Of a stretch of DNA of 41,785 bases, positions 33,701-38,923 are shown piece after piece. Origin of the DNA: Streptomyces sp. MA5143a. Its GTDB lineage: Bacteria > Actinomycetota > Actinomycetes > Streptomycetales > Streptomycetaceae. The notes under the pieces are model-generated. The model saw nothing but the letters and a program-made list of their open reading frames with translations. It ran no database searches and was not told where the DNA came from. Every line of letters begins with the position of its first letter. Within the stretch, counting starts at the first letter, position 1. The translations under genes were made by a program, and so were the position numbers. Location of the stretch: contig NZ_OLMK01000112.1 of the NCBI RefSeq assembly GCF_900290235.1, positions 1-41,785 on the forward strand, in the 5' to 3' direction.

Positions 33701-36700
33701 CCCCCGGTGTGGCCATGACGGTGACGCCGCCGGCGAGGGCGAGGTCGCACTCCCCCGCGCGCAGCGCCTGGCCGGCGAGGTGGAGGGCGACGAGGGAGGA
33801 GGAGCAGGCGGTGTCGACGGTGACGGCCGGCCCCTCCAGGCCGAGTACATAGGAGACCCGGCCCGACATGACGCTGCCGGACGAGCTGGTCAGCGCGTAA
33901 CCTCCGGCGAGGGAGGCGGAGTTCATCAGCAGGGCGCCGTACTCCTGGGGTGTGCCGCCGACGAACACGCCCGTGCGGCTGCCGCGCAGCGACAGCGGGT
34001 CGATGCCGGTCCGTTCGATCGCCTCCCAGGAGGTCTCCAGGAGGAGCCGCTGTTGCGGGTCCATGGAGAGGGCCTCGCGTGGGGAGATGCCGAAGAACTC
34101 GGCGTCGAAGTCACCGGCGTCGTAGAGGAAGGCGCCCTGTCCTGCGAGGGTGGTATCGCGTCCCGGGTCGTACAGCGACAGGGCCTCCCAGCCCCGGTCG
34201 GTCGGGAAGTCGCCCATCTCGTCGCGGCCCTCGGTGACGAGTGTCCACAGGTCCTCGGGGCCGCGGACGCCACCGGGGTAGCGGCAGGCCATGCCGACGA
34301 CGGCGAGCGGGTCGTCGTCCGTGGTACGCCGTACGGCCGGTGCCGTGCCCGCGGCGTCGGCGCCGCCGAGAAGTTCGTCGCGCAGCCGTCCGGCGAGGGC
34401 GGTGGGGGTGGGGTGGTCGAAGACGAGGGTGGCGGGCAGGCGCAGTCCGGTGGCGGTGTTGAGCCGGTTGCGGAGTTCGGTGGCGGTCAGGGAGTCGAAG
34501 CCGAGGTCCTTGAAGGGGCGGTGGGCGGCGACCTCCGCCGCGTCCGTGTGGCCGAGCACGGCGGCGGCACGGGAACGCACCAACTCCAGCAGTGTGGCGC
34601 GCTGTTCCGGCTCGCTCAGGGCGGCGAGGGTGCCGCGCAGCTGCCCGGCTGCGGTGCCGTCGGCGCGGTCGGCGCCGGGCCGTTCGCCGTTCAGGGCGCG
34701 GACGGCCTCGGGGATCTCCTCGATGAGCGGACGGCGCCGGGCGAGGGCGTAGACGGGGGCGAACCGCTCCCAGTCCATGTCGCTGACGGTGAGTGTGGTC
34801 TCCGCCTGCTCGACGGCCTCCCACAGCACGTCGATGGCGGAGTCCGGCCGCATGGGCCGTACGCCCATCCGTTCCAACTGGTCGGCGAGTGCCGGGAATC
34901 CGGACAGCATGCCCCCGTCGGCCCAGCCGCCCCAGGCGACGGAGGTGGCCGTCAGCCCCCGCGCCCGCCGCTCGTACGCCAGCCCGTCCAGATACGCGTT
35001 GGCCGCCGCGTACGTACCGTTGCCCGCGCTCCCCCACACCGCCGCCCCTGACGAGAACAGCACGAACGCGTCCAGATCCAGACCCGCCGTCAGCTCGTCG
35101 AGATGACGGGCACCCTCCACCTTCGCCGCCGTACCGTCCGCGAACTCCCTCTGCCCGACGTCGAGCACCGGGCCGTAGGAATGGGAGCTGGCGGTGTGGA
35201 GGACCGCGGTGAGGGGGGTCTCCCCCGGTATGTCCGCCAGTACGGCCGCCAGGGCGTCGCGGTCCGCCACGTCGCATGCCGCGAACGTCACCTCCGCGCC
35301 CAGCGCCCGCAGTTCCTCGGCGAGTGCCCCGGTACCCGGCGCCTCGGGGCCGCGCCGGCTGAGCAGCAGGAGGTGCTCGGCGCCCTCGGCGGCCAGCCGA
35401 CGGGCCAGATGGGCGGCGATCCCGCCGGTGCCGCCCGTGATGAGCACGGTGCCGCGTGGCTTCCACGGGCGGACGGGGCCTCGGTCGGTGAGCGGGGCGC
35501 GGACCAGCCGCCGCGCGTAGACGGCGGACCCCCGGATCGCGAGCTGGTCCTCGGGCCCCGCGGAGCCCGCCAGGAGGGCGGCCAGCACCTCCGCCGTGCT
35601 CTCGCTCCACACCCGGGGCAGGTCGACGAGCCCGCCCCACCGGTCCGGGTGCTCCAGGCCCACCACCTGTCCCAGCCCCCACAGTTGGGCGGCCGTCCCG
35701 CGCACGTCGTCGCTCGTCGCCACGGCCGCCCCGCCGCGCGTCAGCCACCACAGCGGCGCCCGCGCTCCGGCTGCGTCCAACTCCTGTGTCAGTGCGAGGG
35801 CGTCGGTTGCCGAGTCGAGCAGTGAGACGACCCCCCGGTAGGCACCGTCGAGCCCGGTGGCGGGCACGCCGGACACCTCCACCTCGGCCCCGGCCGTCCG
35901 CAGTGCCTCGGCGACCTCGCCCCCGTCACCGCCGGGGGCGACCAGCAGCCAGCGGCCCTCCAGGGGGGCGGCGGCCGTCGGGGTGATCCGCCGCCAGGCC
36001 ACCCGGTAGCGCCAGCCGTCCACGGATCGACCGACGGCGGCGCCCGTCGCGGCGGGCGTGTCGGTCCAGTAGCGCCGGTGCTGGAAGGCATAGGTGGGCA
36101 GGTCGACGGTCCGGGCCCCGGTCCCGGCGTAGCACTTCCGCCAGTCGACGGGCGCCCCGTGCACATACGCCTCCGCCAACGACAGCAGCAGCCTCTCCAG
36201 GCCGCCGTCGTCCCGGCGCAGGGTGCCCGTGACGGCCACGTCGCGTTCGGCAGCCTCCGCCGTCTCCTGCACCGCCCCCGTCAGCACGGCGTGCGGGCTC
36301 ATCTCCACGAACAGCCCGTGTCCCTGCTCCAGCAGCCCCCGCGTCGTCTCCTCGAACCGCACCGGCTGCCGCAGGTTGCAGAACCAGTACCCGCCGTCCA
36401 GTCCGGCCGTGTCGAAGCGGCCCCCGGTGACGCACGAGTGGAACGCCACCTTCGAGGACACCGGCACCACGGGCGCCAGCACCTCCGCCAGCTCCTCCCG
36501 GATGTCCTCCACATGAGCGGAGTGCGAGGCGTAGTCGACGGCGATGCGCCGGGCGCGTGCGCCGCGCGCCTCCGCCTCGACGATCACCTCGTCCAGGCCC
36601 TCGGGCGTACCGGCCACGACCACCGAGGAGGGGCCGTTGACCGCGGCCACCTCGACCCGGCCGTCGAGGAGGGGCGTCATCGTGCGTACGTCATCGGCCG

Positions 36701-38786
36701 GAAGTCGTACGGAGGCCATGCCGCCCTTGCCGGACAGGGCCAGGATCGCCTGGGACCGGAGGGCGACCACCCGCGCTCCGTCCACCAGGGACAGCCCCCC
36801 GGCCACGACGGCGGCCGCGATCTCCCCCTGCGAATGCCCTACGACCGCCGCCGGCTCCACCCCGTACGACCGCCACACCTCAGCCAGCGACACCATCACC
36901 GCCCACAACACCGGCTGCACCACATCCACCCGACCCAACGCAGCCTCGTCGGACAGGACTTCGCGCAGCGACCAGTCGACATACGCCGACAACGCCTCCT
37001 CGCACTCCCCCATCCGCTCCGCGAACACCGGCGAGGTCTCCCACAGCTCCACCGCCATCCCCACCCACTGCGACCCCTGACCCGGAAACACGAAGACGGC
37101 CTTGCCCTTCGTGCCCGTGCCGGTCACGACGCCGGGTGCGTCGTCGCCGTCCGCCAGGGCCCGTACGCGGGCGAGGAGGCCGTCGCGCGAGTCGGCGAGG
37201 ACGACGGCGCGGTGCGCGAGGGCGGCGCGGGTGACGGCGAGGGAGTGTCCGATGTCGGGGGCCGTGTGGTCGGGGTGTGCGGCGGCGTGGTCCAGGAGGC
37301 GGCGGGCCTGGTCGCGCAGGGCCGCCTCGGTGGCTGCGGAGAGCGTCCAGGGGGTGGGTCCGGTGTGGGGCCGGTCCTCGTGCGTCGGCGCGGACTCCGC
37401 CGTGTCGTCGGGTTCCGGGGCCTGTTCCAGCACCACATGAACGTTGGTGCCGCTGATCCCGAACGACGACACCCCGGCCCGACGCGGCCGCCCGGTCTCC
37501 GGCCAGACACGCGCCTCGGTCAGCAACTCCACCGCCCCCGCCGACCAGTCGACCTCCTTCGACGGCTCATCCACATGCAACGTCCTCGGCAACAACCCCT
37601 GCCGCAGAGCCAGCACCGTCTTGATCACACCAGCGACTCCGGACACCGCCTGCGTATGACCGATGTTCGACTTCAACGACCCCAGGAACAACGGCCGTTC
37701 ACGATCCTGACCATACGTCGCCAACAACGCCTGCGCCTCGATCGGATCACCCAGCCGCGTCCCCGTACCATGCGCCTCCACCGCGTCCACCTCCGACGGC
37801 GACAGGCCGGCACTCGCCAGAGCCTGCCGGATGACCCGCTGCTGAGCAGGACCGTTCGGCGCACTCAAACCGTTCGACGCACCGTCCTGATTCGCCGCCG
37901 AACCACGAACCACCGCGAGCACGGGATGACCGTTGCGCCGAGCGTCCGACAGGCGTTCCAGCAGGACGACGGCGGCTCCCTCGCCCCAGCCGATGCCGTC
38001 GGCGGCGTCGGCGAACGCCTTGCAGCGGCCGTCGGCGGCGAGACCGCGCTGACGGGCGAAGATGACGAAGCCGGCCGGGGTCGCGAGGATGCCGACTCCG
38101 GCGGCCAGGGCCATGGAGCAGTCGCCCTGACGCAGCGACTGGGCGGCGAGGTGGAGGGCGACGAGAGAGGACGAGCAGGCGGTGTCGACGGTCACCGCCG
38201 GTCCCTGAAGACCGAGGGAGTAGGAGACACGGCCGGACATGACGCTGCCGGTGCCGCCGGTGATGGCGTACCCCTGGTCCTCCTCGGAGTCGATCAGGAG
38301 GGCTCCGTAGCCGGTGGGCAGGCCGCCGACGAAGACACCGGTGCGGCTGCCGCGCAGGGAGAGAGGGTCGATCCGGGCGCGTTCGATCGCCTCCCAGGAG
38401 GTCTCCAGGAGCAGGCGCTGCTGCGGGTCCATGGCCAGCGCCTCGCGGGGCGAGATGCCGAACAACGTGGGGTCGAAATCGCCCGCCTCGTAGAGGAACG
38501 CACCTTCGCGGGTGTAGGTCTTGCCCGGCTTGTCGGGGTCCGGGTCGTACAGGTCGTCCAGGTCCCAGCCCCGGTCGGTGGGCAGGCCGCCGACCGTGTC
38601 CACGCCGTCGGCGACGAGGCGCCACAGCTTCTCCGGCGAATCGGCGCCGCCGGGCAGACGGCAGGCCATGCCGATGACGGCCAGGGGTTCACGCCACCGG
38701 TCCTGGGACTCGCGCAACCGGTCGCGGGTCTGCTGCAACTCTGCCGTGACCCGCCGCAGATACGTGCGGAGCTTGTCCTCGGTCAT
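27735..38786 (-). CDS. Type I modular polyketide synthase, last two modules plus thioesterase
   Basis: This gene encodes 3683 residues: N-terminal docking coiled coil (1-32); first module KS (34-458, Cys204, His339, His377), AT (562-905, Ser652 in GHSQG, YASH 752-755, methylmalonyl type), KR (about 925-1365, Tyr1259, Asn1263, Trp1251 = A-type) and ACP (Ser1432). The second module has KS (1492-1915, Cys1661), AT (2083-2435, Ser2177, HAFH 2278-2281, malonyl type), DH (2458-2750, His2492 in HALGGVPVLP, Asp2669), KR (2760-3285, VDD 3121-3123 = B-type, Tyr3178, Asn3182) and ACP (Ser3345). The TE (about 3455-3683) has Ser3535 in GRSSG, Asp3562 and His3659/3660. The first KR has an altered cofactor loop (GGTGGIAAH) and HTASSHS in place of HxAG, so it may be impaired. 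The TE marks chain release, probably by macrolactonisation. Confidence 0.96.
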   Translation of the reverse strand: MTEDKLRTYLRRVTAELQQTRDRLRESQDRWREPLAVIGMACRLPGGADSPEKLWRLVADGVDTVGGLPTDRGWDLDDLYDPDPDKPGKTYTREGAFLYEAGDFDPTLFGISPREALAMDPQQRLLLETSWEAIERARIDPLSLRGSRTGVFVGGLPTGYGALLIDSEEDQGYAITGGTGSVMSGRVSYSLGLQGPAVTVDTACSSSLVALHLAAQSLRQGDCSMALAAGVGILATPAGFVIFARQRGLAADGRCKAFADAADGIGWGEGAAVVLLERLSDARRNGHPVLAVVRGSAANQDGASNGLSAPNGPAQQRVIRQALASAGLSPSEVDAVEAHGTGTRLGDPIEAQALLATYGQDRERPLFLGSLKSNIGHTQAVSGVAGVIKTVLALRQGLLPRTLHVDEPSKEVDWSAGAVELLTEARVWPETGRPRRAGVSSFGISGTNVHVVLEQAPEPDDTAESAPTHEDRPHTGPTPWTLSAATEAALRDQARRLLDHAAAHPDHTAPDIGHSLAVTRAALAHRAVVLADSRDGLLARVRALADGDDAPGVVTGTGTKGKAVFVFPGQGSQWVGMAVELWETSPVFAERMGECEEALSAYVDWSLREVLSDEAALGRVDVVQPVLWAVMVSLAEVWRSYGVEPAAVVGHSQGEIAAAVVAGGLSLVDGARVVALRSQAILALSGKGGMASVRLPADDVRTMTPLLDGRVEVAAVNGPSSVVVAGTPEGLDEVIVEAEARGARARRIAVDYASHSAHVEDIREELAEVLAPVVPVSSKVAFHSCVTGGRFDTAGLDGGYWFCNLRQPVRFEETTRGLLEQGHGLFVEMSPHAVLTGAVQETAEAAERDVAVTGTLRRDDGGLERLLLSLAEAYVHGAPVDWRKCYAGTGARTVDLPTYAFQHRRYWTDTPAATGAAVGRSVDGWRYRVAWRRITPTAAAPLEGRWLLVAPGGDGGEVAEALRTAGAEVEVSGVPATGLDGAYRGVVSLLDSATDALALTQELDAAGARAPLWWLTRGGAAVATSDDVRGTAAQLWGLGQVVGLEHPDRWGGLVDLPRVWSESTAEVLAALLAGSAGPEDQLAIRGSAVYARRLVRAPLTDRGPVRPWKPRGTVLITGGTGGIAAHLARRLAAEGAEHLLLLSRRGPEAPGTGALAEELRALGAEVTFAACDVADRDALAAVLADIPGETPLTAVLHTASSHSYGPVLDVGQREFADGTAAKVEGARHLDELTAGLDLDAFVLFSSGAAVWGSAGNGTYAAANAYLDGLAYERRARGLTATSVAWGGWADGGMLSGFPALADQLERMGVRPMRPDSAIDVLWEAVEQAETTLTVSDMDWERFAPVYALARRRPLIEEIPEAVRALNGERPGADRADGTAAGQLRGTLAALSEPEQRATLLELVRSRAAAVLGHTDAAEVAAHRPFKDLGFDSLTATELRNRLNTATGLRLPATLVFDHPTPTALAGRLRDELLGGADAAGTAPAVRRTTDDDPLAVVGMACRYPGGVRGPEDLWTLVTEGRDEMGDFPTDRGWEALSLYDPGRDTTLAGQGAFLYDAGDFDAEFFGISPREALSMDPQQRLLLETSWEAIERTGIDPLSLRGSRTGVFVGGTPQEYGALLMNSASLAGGYALTSSSGSVMSGRVSYVLGLEGPAVTVDTACSSSLVALHLAGQALRAGECDLALAGGVTVMATPGAFAEFANQGGLAADGRCKAFADAADGTGWGEGVGIVVLERLSDARANGHRVLGLVRGSAVNQDGASNGLTAPNGPSQQRVIRAALDGAGLTPSDVDAVEAHGTGTRLGDPIEAQALLATYGRDRDAERPLWLGSVKSNIGHTQYAAGVAGVIKTIMALRAGTLPRTLHVDEPTRQVDWSAGAVRLLTGNRPWPETGRPRRAAVSSFGISGTNAHLILEQAPETAPDEAPGDTPADRPPVPADATSTGHPYETPASGQPDMPVPPGQSAPAVAPAPPVPAVAPAPSAVVGAPVPSEPRPAAVVPWLVSGHTEAALRAQAARLLAHLDSRTGVAPLDIACSLATTRGALTHRAAVVADAPAALLAGLRALADGDPTAPDVVRGTARETPLAVVFPGQGSQRPHMGRDLYERHPVFAAAFDEICAAFDPLLDRPLRDVVFADDLERRTELDRTAYTQPALFAVETALYRLLESWGVRPDVLIGHSVGELVAAHVAGVWSLPDACRVVAARSSLMQALPAGGSMLAVEADETTVVAVLAAHRDRRIGIAAVNGPTSVVVSGPENAILDVAAEFVGRGHRTRMLTVSHAFHSPLMEPMLADFAAALADVEFHEPVLPLISNLTGAPAAVGDLRAPGYWVRHVRNTVRFADGVRTLLDRGVRTFLEAGPGGALTAMAAATAAEHTEDTVTCLATLRDADRDEADALVTALTRLAVHGTPVDWRAYYAGSGARTVPLPTYAFQHHRFWLRVLGTGTGGGRDASSIGLTTAGHPLLGAVTDLPGTGGLLLTGRLDRADQPWLAEHALGGVPVLPGTALVDLALHAGGHVGCDTLDELVIHAPLPLPERGGVAVRLTVDSADDDGRRPFTLHARPETASDDPWTRHASGALAPAPAGAPAAGSTVWPPPGARPVPLDDFYATTAAAGLDYGPVFRGLTELWQADGALHCHVTLPDTAERGADDESAADDGSADGFTVHPALLDAALQPLALGILGADRPDGTAVPAGLPFAWSGLRAYATGASALRVRLTPTPDGAVTVRATTPDGLPVLDIDALTLRAPSAVPAAPAGTTPRAEPLYRLDWPTVPPAAEPPSATGGWGLLGLDPRELRPRLAAAIGRDVVPYLDRDALTDTIDTGVPAPATVLQICDPPGRGDTAADAHAVTRQLLDTLRPWLDDQRLTGTRLVLATHGAVTAAPDDPGPLPAAAAVWGLVRAAQSEHPERLVLVDLDDDTASLAALPRALATGEPQLALRHGIPHVPRLTPLPPPEDPAARQTPPATADAPVAGGPHAEGPAVTPSSGTAPSPEPGASGAPGPEKVKSAAPPPPMAATPRAPLPGTPFGPDRTVLITGATGALGALVARHLVARHGVRHLLLAGRRGPAAPGADELAAELAEAGARVTWAACDVADREQLAGLVSGVPVEHPLTAVVHLAGVVDDGLLGDLTAERLTAVLRPKADAAWQLHELTRGLDLTAFVLFSSAAGVLGSPGQANYAAANAFLDALAQHRRSLGLPALSLAWGPWQGVGGMADALTAGERPRPGADGVRPFTAASGLAALDRALATPDDALLVPLGLSPGATPVPADRVPAVLRSLVRGSAPRRTLVRGTGRADASALAALAPADRGTALVELVCAEAARVLGHSGTDGLTADRAFGELGFDSLTSVELRNRLATATGLRLQPTLVFDHPTPGDLAAALDRQLTAPAAAPVRAAAPADPTTAVAQAVESLYRHAVTVGRYDQAGKVLMNSAGLRPAFTSADAVGKAPALVKLGDGGRHPALVGLPSTSVWASDQEFVALARPLRGLRDTHSLMMPGFVSDELVAGSVEAAVDHAARTIARTLDGAPFALAGRSSGGSLAYAVATRLEELGTPAVGVVMLDTYVAGTPQTDYIVHAMESRSLEREAEFGRMTGLRLTAMASYFSLFEPWRPRPIATPALLVRACEPIAVDADDLRERPEEWQSVWPVPLDVIDVPGDHHSMIEEHGGTTARTVHDWLTAHGA
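34921..35136 (-). repeat. 216-bp tract shared with 39744-39959 (copy 1, KR of first module)
   Basis: The tract is identical to 39744-39959 except for one base (35049 T versus 39872 C). It encodes residues about 1218-1288 of the terminal PKS protein, the catalytic Ser/Tyr/Asn half of the KR. Outside the tract the two KRs diverge. Confidence 0.95.
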
Positions 38787-38923
38787 GGTCGACTCCAGAT
38801 CGGTGTGGGGGCGCCTGCGCGGGCCGCGGACGGCGGGGGCCGTGCGCGGCGCGACGAGGTCGCCCGGCTGCGGGTGGGCGCGGCGGGGCAGGGTGGGGCG
38901 GGACAGGACGGGCGGTGCCGGCG

